Origin: Myxococcales bacterium
Lineage (GTDB): Bacteria; Myxococcota_A; Polyangia; Polyangiales; JADJMO01
Assembly (NCBI GenBank): GCA_016709545.1
Contig: JADJMO010000005.1
Location: 279,737-343,736, forward strand
Length of the DNA: 64,000 bases
Direction: 5' to 3'
The notes under the pieces were generated by a model that did no database searches, had not been told where the DNA came from, and worked only from the letters and a program-made list of their open reading frames with translations. The position numbers and the translations under genes were made by a program. Positions 45,770 through 53,859 of the stretch are shown piece after piece (positions within the stretch are counted from its first letter, which is position 1; each line of letters opens with the position of its first letter).

Positions 45770-46858
45770 TCAGGGCACGTCGTCGCCGACCGCGAGGGCC
45801 CGCCGGACGACGGGGGTGCTCGACCGCGCCGTGAGCCAGCGCTCGACCATCGGCCAGACCGTCGTCGGTGCCTCGGTGCCCACGAGGAGATCGATGTGCC
45901 CGAGCGGGAGCTCGCGGTACGTCTTGTCGGAGGCGCGCGACACGAGGTAGGCGGGCTCGACCGAGTCGGGTGGCGCGAGGTCGTCGCCGGTGCCGGCGAT
46001 CACGAGGAGGGGCTGGGTCGAGCGCTCGAACCGCTCGGCGTAGTCGAGGCCGTCGACCTTGCTGCGGCGCGTGCCGCCGAACGCGCTCTTGGACCAGCGG
46101 AACATGGTGAGCATCACCGGCACGTTGGCCATGTCGAAGGCGTGGGCCATGTGCTCGCCGAGGATCTCGGGCTCGATGGCGCCCGCGTGCCAGCCGCGGA
46201 GGGCGATCGGGTAGAGCGGGCTCTCGAGGTACTTCTGCAGGCCGTGCATCGTGCGTCCGAGCAGGCGGATCGGCACGGGCACGTTCGCCGGCGCGAGCCC
46301 CAGCTTGTCGAGCCCCGCCACCACCGACGAGAGCACGCGCAGCACGCCCGAGCCCTCGGTGAACCGGAACGGGCTCCCGATGGTGACCACCCCGCGGACG
46401 ATGCGCGGGTAGAGCGGCGCCGTCGCGTAGGGGAGGAGTCCGCCGAGGGAGTGGCCGACGAGGAACAGGGTGCTCTGCCCGGACAGCTGCCGCACCTCCT
46501 CGAAGGCGCGGGGCATGTCGTGCTCGATGTACTCGTCGACGGAGCCGGGCCGCGGCGCCCCGAAGCGGCGCGATTTTCCCTGCCCGCGGAGGTCGAGGTT
46601 GAAGACGTCGAAGCCGGCGGCGGCCAGGTGGTTCGCGAACGAACGCGACGGCAGGTGCCACGCGTAGCGGTTCTGCCCGAAGCCGTGGACCAGCAGCACC
46701 GCCGCGCGACAGCTCCCCTCGTGCTCGACGGCGCGCTTGCGCACCATGGCGAGGGGCACCGTCCCGCGCACCACGATCTGCTCCTTCAGGAAACGCCCGA
46801 AACGACCCGTCCGGCGATCGATGGCCTGGTCGACGACTTCGGTGCGAAGGATGGTCAC
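45770..46858 (-). CDS. Alpha/beta hydrolase (lipid cluster gene 1)
   Basis: The 362-aa protein has the hydrolase core: LLVHGFGQNRYAWHLPSRSF, nucleophile elbow LFLVGHSLGGLLPYATAPLY, an acid candidate in VIAGTGDDLAPPDSVEPA and the histidine in LPLGHIDLLVG. There is no signal peptide. It could be a lipase, thioesterase or polyhydroxyalkanoate-type hydrolase. It is the first gene of the minus-strand cluster and diverges from rpsP with a 158-bp intergenic region. A product-release or acyl-transfer role is inferred from context. Confidence 0.85.
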   Translation of the reverse strand: MTILRTEVVDQAIDRRTGRFGRFLKEQIVVRGTVPLAMVRKRAVEHEGSCRAAVLLVHGFGQNRYAWHLPSRSFANHLAAAGFDVFNLDLRGQGKSRRFGAPRPGSVDEYIEHDMPRAFEEVRQLSGQSTLFLVGHSLGGLLPYATAPLYPRIVRGVVTIGSPFRFTEGSGVLRVLSSVVAGLDKLGLAPANVPVPIRLLGRTMHGLQKYLESPLYPIALRGWHAGAIEPEILGEHMAHAFDMANVPVMLTMFRWSKSAFGGTRRSKVDGLDYAERFERSTQPLLVIAGTGDDLAPPDSVEPAYLVSRASDKTYRELPLGHIDLLVGTEAPTTVWPMVERWLTARSSTPVVRRALAVGDDVP

Positions 46859-46952
46859 GCTGGGATCTCGCGGTTCCCCCCCGAGACACCTTCAATCTAC
46901 CACCCGATCCAGCGCGGCGGTAGCCAGCGGACCTGCACGGACGAAGAGTGCC

Positions 46953-46980
46953 TTGACGGCAGCTGGTTTTTCAATAACCT
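46953..46980 (+). promoter_or_regulatory. Candidate promoter for rpsP operon
   Basis: TTGACG (46953-46958) is followed by a 16-bp spacer and TAACCT (46975-46980), 36 bp upstream of the rpsP ATG. The spacer is AT-rich (TTTTTCAA), unusual in this GC-rich window. Confidence 0.45.
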
Positions 46981-47016
46981 TTCCGGCCCCTCACCCCGCT
47001 ACCAAGGATTCTGTCG

Positions 47017-47274
47017 ATGGTCCGCATCCGTCTCGCCCGCGCGGGCACCAAGAAGGCCCCCTTCTACCGTATCGTCGTGACCGACCAGCGCTCGGCTCGC
47101 GGCGGTCGTTTCCTCGAGACGATCGGTACGTTCGACCCGCTGAAGAAGGACGCTCTCGCCACGGTCAAGACCGACCGCCTGTCCTACTGGCAGGGCAAGG
47201 GCGCTCAGCTCAGCGACACGCTCGACGTCCTCCTCAAGAAGGCCGCCAAGGCCGCTGCTCCCGTCGCCGGCTGA
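47017..47274 (+). CDS. rpsP: 30S ribosomal protein S16
   Basis: The 85-aa product has the S16 signature MVRIRLARAGTKKAPFYRIVV and FLETIGTFDPLKK, with an Ala/Lys-rich C-terminus. It is a structural protein of the small subunit. AAGGA at 47004-47008 is the ribosome-binding site. It heads rpsP-khpA-rimM; khpA starts 5 bp later. Confidence 0.97.
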   Translation: MVRIRLARAGTKKAPFYRIVVTDQRSARGGRFLETIGTFDPLKKDALATVKTDRLSYWQGKGAQLSDTLDVLLKKAAKAAAPVAG

Positions 47275-47279
47275 TCCCG

Positions 47280-47531
47280 ATGGCGCAGACGCAACTGTCC
47301 GACCTCGTCGCCGCGATGGCGCGGGCGCTCGTCGACAAGCCGGCTGAAGTCGACGCCGCCGAGTTCGACGGCGACAACAACAGCATCGTCGTCGAGCTCA
47401 AGGTCGCCCGCGACGAGATCGGCAAGGTCATCGGCAAGTCCGGACGGACGGCCGAGGCCATGCGCGTCGTGCTCGGCGCCGCCGCCCAGAAGCAGGGCCA
47501 GCGGCGCGTCCACCTCGACATCCTCGACTGA
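47280..47531 (+). CDS. khpA: KH-domain RNA-binding protein KhpA
   Basis: The 83-aa protein has a single KH domain with the GxxG loop in VIGKSGRTAEAMRVVLGAA. It binds single-stranded RNA and in other bacteria pairs with KhpB/EloR. It lies between rpsP and rimM as in many genomes; the stop is one base before the rimM GTG. Confidence 0.94.
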   Translation: MAQTQLSDLVAAMARALVDKPAEVDAAEFDGDNNSIVVELKVARDEIGKVIGKSGRTAEAMRVVLGAAAQKQGQRRVHLDILD

Positions 47532-47532
47532 A

Positions 47533-48139
47533 GTGGCCTCGACTGCAGTGCGGGCAGTCGGCGCGGCGCTGCAGAAGCCCGCGCCCGAGGACTGGGTTCC
47601 GCTGGCGGTCGTAGGCCGCGCCCACGGCGTGCGCGGCGAGCTGCGCGCGCACCGGTTCGATCGCGACAGTCACCTGCTCGCCGAGGTCGACGAGGTGCTG
47701 GTGCGGTTCGTCGACGGCGAGCGCCGCGGCGAGGCCCACGAGGTCTCGGTCGACAGCGTGCGGCCCGGCAACGACGCCCTGCTCGTGAAGCTGCACGGCG
47801 TCGACGACCGCGACGCGGCCGACGACGTCAAGGGTGCGCACCTCTGCGTGAAGCGCTCCGATTTCCCGCCCCTCGCCGACGGCGAGTTCTACGCGTGCGA
47901 CGTGGTCGGCGCCGGAAGCGCTGCTCTCGTCCGACGGCACCGTGGTCGGCGTGGTGCAGTCGCTCCAGGCCTACCCGAGCGTCGATCTGCTGGTCGTGGC
48001 GACCGAGGGCGGGCGCTACGAGATCCCGCTGGTCGACGCCTACGTCGACACGGTCGACGTCGCGGCGGGCAAGTCCGCTGGCACGCTCGACTGGCCTCGA
48101 TCCGACCTGAAGGCCCGTCGACGTTTGCCCCCGGGCTAA
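47533..48139 (+). CDS. rimM: Ribosome maturation factor RimM (frameshifted, altered C-terminus)
   Basis: It has a GTG start. The N-terminal domain reads WVPLAVVGRAHGVRGELRAHRFDRDS. A one-base insertion near 47920 ('gccggaagcg' for 'gccgaagcg') shifts the frame before LLSDGTVVGVVQSLQAYPSV. The PRC-barrel then reads YEIPLVDAYVDTVDV. Corrected length is about 201 aa. The normal RimM end (PPGLL-like) is replaced by TLDWPRSDLKARRRLPPG, and the TAA lies within a GC palindrome at 48126-48150. RimM assists 30S head assembly. The usual next genes trmD and rplS are absent. Confidence 0.88.
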
Positions 48140-48190
48140 GCCCGGGGGCACCGACATCGGCATAGGGGCCCGAGGAAAGCCTCGGGACCC
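48126..48190. repeat. Two GC-rich palindromes after rimM
   Basis: Palindrome 1: arms TGCCCCCGGGCT (48126-48137) and its exact complement (48139-48150) with a one-base loop. Palindrome 2: CCCGAGG (48169-48175), AAAG loop, CCTCGGG (48180-48186), with outer GGG/CCC pairing. Similar elements occur at 50113-50172. They may be REP-like elements; palindrome 1 carries the rimM stop codon. Confidence 0.6.
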
Positions 48191-50007
48191 TGCCACACCC
48201 ACCCGGCGTGCGGGTCCGCACCGGGCGGTTCGATTGGTTGAGGTCACGCGGCGAGTCTGGGGGCCCAGGCCGTCGAAGTAGCTGGTGGGGAAGGCGATGT
48301 TGATCAGCATGGCGGGGTTCCTCCACCAGCGGTGGCCGTCCGCGGCGACTCTGGCGGCCGCATGCTCGGGCAGTCCCCGGGCGCGCAGTTCGCGATGGAT
48401 CGTCGTTCCTCGGCGCCAGTGCTTGAGGTGAAGCGCTCGTAGCCGATGCCGAATCCATTCGTCGAGCGCGCGGAAGACCCCGGTGTATCGGCGAGGCGGA
48501 GTAGTTCTTCCACCCGACGAGGTATGACCGGAGGTCCTGCACGACCCTCGTGGTGCTCTGGCTTGACTTCGGCGCGTGACCTCACGCACGCGGATCTTCA
48601 TCATTTCAGGGCCGTTGGTGCGACGCGGTGCTTCGCCACTCGCCCTTGGCTGCCCATAGGGAGTAGCCGAGGAGCTTGCGGTTCACACCCCTTGTCGACG
48701 GCGCTCTTCGACTCGTTCACTCGGAGCCTGAGGCTTGCAAAGAGCTGCCGAAGCAGCGTCATCACGCGCTCTTCCGCCCGCTTGGACCGCACGTAGACGT
48801 TGCAGTCGTCGGCGTAGCGCACGAAGGCGTGACCGCGTTTCTCCAGTTCTTGTCGACCTCGTCGAGGCACGTTCGCGAGGGCGGCGAGAGAGGTCCGCCC
48901 TGGGGCGTTCCCCTCATGACGCTCGATCGCGATCCCATCCTCAGGCATCCCCGCTTCCGGGTAACGGCGGATCAGCCCGAGCGACCGCTTATCCACGATG
49001 CGCTTGGCCCGGCTACCATCAACACGTCGTGGTTCACGCGGTCGAAGAATTTCTCCAGATCGTCACCACGGTGGGCCGGCCTCGCTACGTAGCGCTGCGC
49101 TTACGCGACGGCGTCGTGGGCGCCGCGCCGTGGCCGAAAGCCGAAGCCAGTCGAGAAGGTCGGGTCGAATCCCTGCCAGCACCTGCAGGATGGCTTGTTG
49201 GATGAAACGATCGACGACGGTCGGGATGCCCAGCTCTCATGCCCCACCGCCGCGTTTCGGGATCCGTGCCGTCGCACCATGGACGCTGGTGTTACGTGCC
49301 CGCAAGCAGTTGCTCCACGCAGCGCGGCCCGGTGCGTCTTGAGGTGCTCCCTGGCCCGTCCACGCCGTCATCCCGTCGATACCGGCCGCCGCGCCGTTCT
49401 TCCTCACCCGCTTCAGCGCGGCCTGGAGGTTTGCGCGTTCGCACACGCGTTCCATCAGGTCGCTCTTCCCGGCGCTCGTCGCCGTGCGTCGCCATCGGCG
49501 TTTCCACGCTCCAGGGGGCTGCGTCAGGTTTCGCCCCTGCCTCCTCCGGTAACTCGAGTTGCCTCGACATCTGGCCCTTTGCTCTTGAGACGCACGTCGT
49601 TTCGCTCTCCCATCGTTCAGCCCTTCGCGCCGTCAGAAACTTCCGAGGTCCGGGGTCCCTGCTCCAGCTCACTCCGTCCGTCACTACGGCCTCGGCTGAC
49701 TTCTCGCTCCTTCACTGCGTCGCCCTTTCGGGCGTGGCGGACTCTCCCAGGTAAGCCACGGCCCTTAACGCGCGCGACCACCCGATCTACGACGCCTGGG
49801 CCTCGACCGTTCGGGGCTTCGCGATCGATGAGCTCGCTCTTCCTGCTCGTCGTCGCCTCGTATCGGGTTCTTGTTCATCGGCCCGCAGGTTTCGCTCCTC
49901 CTTCCCCTCCCCACGGTCGGTCACGCTTCCGCAGTTGCGTTCGCTTCGATCAGGATGGTCTCCTCGGCGGGCCCACCCGCAAGGTCGTGCCCGGAGTGGG
50001 CACGCAC
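48185..50007 (-). mobile_element. Group II intron (degenerate)
   Basis: The element is read on the minus strand. A 5' GTGCG candidate lies at about 50007. An intron structural region holds an open stretch with GGCTTACCTGGGAGAG near 49750. An RT/maturase gene follows at 48244-49613. The 3' end carries a domain-V-like hairpin (AACCGCCCGGTGCGGACC near 48235, pairing with GGGTGGGTGTGG). Ends are approximate. It sits between two sets of GC palindromes, downstream of rimM. Confidence 0.7.
48244..49613 (-). pseudogene. ltrA: Group II intron reverse transcriptase/maturase (fragmented)
   Basis: Pieces appear in different frames. The N-terminus reads SRQLELPEEAGAKPD and MERVCERANLQAALKRVRKN with GAAAGIDGM. 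RT finger and palm segments include LGIPTVVDRFIQQAILQVLAG. The catalytic motif YADD is in HAFVRYADDCNVYVRSKRAEERV. The maturase domain reads HRLRALHLKHWRRGTTIHREL, RWWRNPAMLINIAFPTSYFDGLG and ends RLAA. At least five one-base shifts interrupt it. Complete relatives are about 420-470 aa. Whether the breaks are real or sequence errors cannot be decided, but the catalytic Asp pair is intact. Confidence 0.8.
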
Positions 50008-50112
50008 ACCGCAAAGCGGGGCCTGACACCGGGCTTCCTCCCCAATCACTTTGGCTGGACGTCGCGCTGCCACGGACGAGCAGGAGGAGTCCAGCCAGCC
50101 AGCGTGGCGTCG

Positions 50113-50172
50113 AGCCCGGGGTCGATGCCCCGGGCTTCAGCGGTAGTCGGTGCCCCGGGCTTCAGCCGGGGC
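50113..50172. repeat. Two GC-rich palindromes beyond the intron 5' end
   Basis: AGCCCGGGG (50113-50121) pairs with CCCCGGGCT (50128-50136), 9 bp perfect. GCCCCGGGCT (50152-50161) pairs with AGCC-GGGGC (50164-50172) with one missing base. They share the GCCCCGGGCT core with the element after rimM (48126-48150) and flank the intron on the other side. Confidence 0.6.
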
Positions 50173-50199
50173 GATCTCAGAGGAGGACGCGGGAGGTGT

Positions 50200-50215
50200 T
50201 TCGAAACGTTTCGAA
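50200..50215. promoter_or_regulatory. 16-bp perfect palindrome
   Basis: TTCGAAACGTTTCGAA is a perfect palindrome with no spacer. Its GAAACGTTTC core resembles LacI-family operators. No gene start is visible immediately beside it; the nearest sugar-related gene (glgX) is about 1.7 kb downstream. Confidence 0.4.
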
Positions 50216-51120
50216 TCGAGGTTCAAACACCCTCACGCATTCCTGATGCGGACGCAAGGAGGCGACGAGGGGGCGGCGGCCTCGAAGGGCAGGACCGCCG
50301 CAGTCGTTGGGCCCAGCGCTCGATCGTGCTCTTGAGGAGGGCGCGCTGGGCAGGGTCGTCGTAGGTGACGAGGCCGGCCCAGGTGCGATCCAGCCGGCAG
50401 TCTGGATGACGTGGTCGGCGTCGCAGCCGAAGCGCATCACGATGGCGTGATGGAAGGCGTCGACCGAGAGCACCTGCCCTGGTTCGGTCAGGACCTCTCG
50501 ACGTCCATACCTCCCCGGACGAGCTCGCGCGTGCCGGGCATCCGGCCATCGTCGGCTCGACCACCACCACGCGCAGCGACGCACGGCGTGGTGGCGCGGC
50601 CGACCGGTGGCGCCCGTGCGCGCGCCGCGAGCGGAGGTGGAGTGCAGGCTGCCTTCTTCGCCGATCGTACGCCGCACGAGGATCGTGCACACTCGTCAGG
50701 AGCGGGCGAGGGTAAAGAAGGCAGGGGCAAGACCTCTTCGCGAGGCGAAGACCTCGAACGCCTCAGGGCCGTCGGGGACGTCGTCCGACCCGCGTCCCAG
50801 AGAGGACGTCCTGGAGGAATTTCTGAAGCGCCCGTCTCGTCGCGCGAGCGTGAGCGAAGGCGCGCAGCAACGCCGGCTTGCCGGGCACCACCACAGGTGC
50901 GGGCACCGCGTTCTGCTGAGCAGAAATGGGGCGGAACCGCGCCTGCGCCAGAAGGCCGTAGGCTCGGCTGGGCCACCACTGCGGAGGTGGCAACCCATTG
51001 CGTGTCTTTCTGCGCCACCTATTTGCACACACCAGGCATTCGCGCTCACTTTGATCATTAACCCCTGATCTCAAGCAATCCCATAGCCGGTATCAGCCTT
51101 GCTCAAGGAAGCGCAGGAGG
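50216..51120. other. Unassigned stretch with minus-strand coding-like fragments
   Basis: No gene can be named here. On the minus strand, short runs look coding but change frame: GQVLSVDAFHHAIVMRFGCDADHVIQ (around 50390-50490), then RTWAGLVTYDDPAQRALL with STIERWAQRL (50300-50370). Further upstream LLRAFAHARATRRALQKFLQDVL appears (about 50790-50860). Their family is not recognised. The stretch lies between the group II intron and the KGG gene in the region of dense frame breaks. Confidence 0.4.
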
Positions 51121-51125
51121 AACCC

Positions 51126-51452
51126 ATGGACGACCACCGTCTCGGAGACCAAACCCGCCCGCGGCTTCGCCAGCCTCACCCGGAGCAGCGCAAGGCCCTC
51201 CAGGCGCAAGGGTGGCAGCCGCGCCGCCCACGAACGCGGCACCGCCAGCCGCTTCAACACCGAGACCGCGAAGCGCAACTGGACGCATCCGCACCGGAAC
51301 GGCACCGCCCACCGCTGGGCAACTGAGCAGGCGCGTGAAGCGAGGCGCAAGGCAGTCAGGCAAACTCGCAAGGCCAACAGACCACGATCGCCGCGGCTGG
51401 CGAGTCTGATCGCGGGCTCACTGGCGGGGATCGCGAAGAACGTCGCGACTGC
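51126..51452 (+). pseudogene. KGG-domain stress protein (frame-broken)
   Basis: An ATG at 51126 (MDDHRLGDQ) is preceded by a GCAGGAGGAA ribosome-binding site. The KGG/Con-10 type pattern can be rebuilt across frames: RGFASL, PEQRKALQ, then KGGSRAAHERGTASRFNTETAKR and GTAHRW. Such small, very hydrophilic proteins are linked to general stress or desiccation. At least two one-base shifts are needed. A Lys/Arg-rich continuation (REARRKAVRQTRKANRP) runs on to a TGA near 51452. Confidence 0.5.
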
Positions 51453-51860
51453 CGCCTGATGAGCCCAGGCCACGTCGAGACGTCCGATCGGGTAGGCGAT
51501 GGCTCGATGCGCGAAACGCTGACACACGAAGTAGACCATCCGTGGCGTGCGATCGGGCCGCGGTGGTCAGCAGGGCTTCTCGTCGATGGGGCAACGCGCG
51601 AGACCGCGACGATACCCTGCGTCGACGACGATCATCACGCTCCAGTCATGGCGGAGACCGGACACAGGAAACGCATCGTGACCCGGGGCGCGGTTCGTGC
51701 GACGTTTCTTTATTGCTGACCTCCTTCCCCTTCCGGCGCTCCACGATCGTCCGTCCAGTGCGTTCTCACCGCACTCAGGGCCACCTACGCTGACATGGCG
51801 TCAACCCGCCCGTCTTCTCGGCGCACGCGGACTTGATCGACGTGCATCTTCGGTGACCCC
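51453..51860. other. Unassigned gap before glgX
   Basis: No gene, RNA or repeat is recognised in this 400-bp stretch. It contains a TTTCTTTATTG patch near 51709 that is unusually AT-rich for the window and could be a promoter region, but no -35/-10 pair is convincing. Confidence 0.3.
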
Positions 51861-53769
51861 CGATGGCTGACTCATGCGCGTGCGCTGCCGGGGCCACGGG
51901 TCACGTGTTCCCACGGCGCTACGTGCCAGGAGGCTCCGCCAGGAGGCGCTCCTACGGCGCCTCCGTGCTGGCGCGTGGGGCCACGACCCAGGGCATCGCT
52001 TCGCCGCCAAGCTGTTGACGATCGACCCGTACGCGCGCGCTTTCGTCAGCCGCACCGATGAAATCGCCCGTTGAAGGTGCGACCCCGCGACAGCGCGCCG
52101 TTCGTACAGGGCACCTCGTGGTCGCGCGAAGCTCGTCGAGCCGCTGCGCCAGCGCACCGCGCTCGCCGACACCGCCTCCACGAACTCCGTAAGAGGGCTT
52201 CGGCGCCACCCCGACGTACCACCCGGGCTGCGCCAGGACCTACGCGGCGCTCGGGATCGACCCCGTGCTGCGCTACCTGCGCGAGCTCGGCGTCACGGCG
52301 GTCGAGCTGATGCCGGTGCGCGGGGTGCGACGAGCCCGCGGTGCGCGCGCGCAGCAGGACCAGCTACTGGGACTACCTCGCGCTCTGCGTTCATGGCGCC
52401 CGACGCGCTTCTCCTCGAGCGGCGACCGCGGCGGGCAGTCGAAAGAGTTCCGCGCGGCCGTCGCGGCGCTGCTGGGCGGCATCGAGGGGTGATCCTCGAC
52501 GTGGTCTTCAACCACGTGCGGGGAGGGGCCGACGGGCGACGCTCAGCCTGCGCAGCCTCCCGACCGCGCCACACGTACTGCTGGCTCCCAGCACGGCAGC
52601 GCCTGGTCGACGCGACCGGCTGGCAACACCACTCGACGGGCGCTACCTCGCGGTCACGCGCCTGGCATGGGCCGACGCGCTCTCCGCACCTGGGTGCAGG
52701 AGTACGGCGTCGACGGGTTCTTCGACCTCGGCGTCACGCTCGGCCGTACCACCCACAGGTTCCCGCGCGCCTCGTTCTTCGACGTGCTCCTGCAAGACGA
52801 TGATCTCGCGGGTGAAGCTGTTCTCCGAGCCCTGGGACTCTGGCGAACACGGCTACCGCCTCAAGGACTTCCCGCTCGGCATCTCAAGGTGGAACGGCAA
52901 GTTCCGCGACGGCGGCGCGCTTCTGAACCGGCCACGCGCCCTCGGTGCGAGAGCTCGGCTACCGTCACGGGGTCAGGCGATCTCTTCGTGAAACCGGCAC
53001 GACGGCCGCAGGCGAGCCTTCTCAACTTCGTGACCGCCACGACGGCTTCACGGCCCGCGACCTGTTCACCTACGAGAAGAAGCGCAACGAGGACAACTGG
53101 CGAGCAGAACCGCGACGGCACCGACGCGCCAACGAGGGCTGGAACTGCGGGGTGGAGGGGCGAGACCGACGACCCGGCCATCGTCTTGCTGCGCGCGCCC
53201 AGCGATCCGTAATCCTCGGTATAACAATCTCCCAGGGCGTCCGATGCTGGTGGCCGGCGACGAGCTCGGCCGCACCCAGCGCGGCAACAACAGCGCTTAC
53301 TGCCAGGACAGCGAGATCTCACGGTGGACTGGTCGTCGACGAGGCGAGCCGCGAGCTGCTGCTGTTGCGTACGTCCTCGTCGATCTGCATAGAGCGCGCG
53401 GTCTCCTGCGCGCGGGTTCTTCTCGGAGAGCCCGTCGCGGCGAGAGATCGCAAGGACGTGACCTGGGTGAGGGGCCGACGCGGGCGGATGAACGGCGCGG
53501 TTGTGCCAGCGAGCGCACGCTCGGGTTTCTTGCTCGAGGATGCCACGAGGACCCTCGACGCCCGCGGCCGCCCGGTACGCGCGGATGCGCTCGTCTACCT
53601 GAACGGTGCGCGGACGCGGCGGTGGTGCTCCCCCGAAGGTGAGCACAGGGCCTGGATGCAGGTCCTCGTGACACCCGCCGACGTGTCAGGCCGGGGGCGC
53701 CGTCGTCGGTCGAACGCTCTCCTTGTCTCCTCTGTCCGTGGTCGTGCTGGCCGATCCAAGAAAGAGTGA
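51860..53769 (+). pseudogene. glgX: Glycogen debranching enzyme GlgX (heavily frame-broken)
   Basis: Family motifs occur in order across all three frames: KLLTIDPYARAF (52010), TYAALGIDPVLRYLRELGVTAVELMPV (52230-52315), SRTSYWDY, ILDVVFNHV (52490), WVQEYGVDGFF (52695), SEPWDSGEHGYRLKDFPLGISRWNGKFRD (52825-52915), LLNFVTA and FTARDLFTYEKK (53020-53080). ENRDGTD-like and WNCGVEG follow, then PMLVAGDELGRTQRGNNSAYCQDSEIS (53240-53320), and a C-terminal RPVRADALVYLNG. GlgX trims alpha-1,6 branches from glycogen. More than ten shifts are needed; the 5' end is uncertain. Confidence 0.75.
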
Positions 53770-53859
53770 ACCAGCCGGCCACGCCAGATAACATCTCGAA
53801 CCCGTAGGCGACTCCGTGCCTCCCGAGGACGGCTGGGGTGACGACCCGAGCTCCGAGCA

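Noticed and set aside
48220..48240. GGTTCGATTGG as a tRNA T-loop.
   Set aside because: No acceptor stem or anticodon arm surrounds it; it belongs to the 3' hairpin region of the group II intron.
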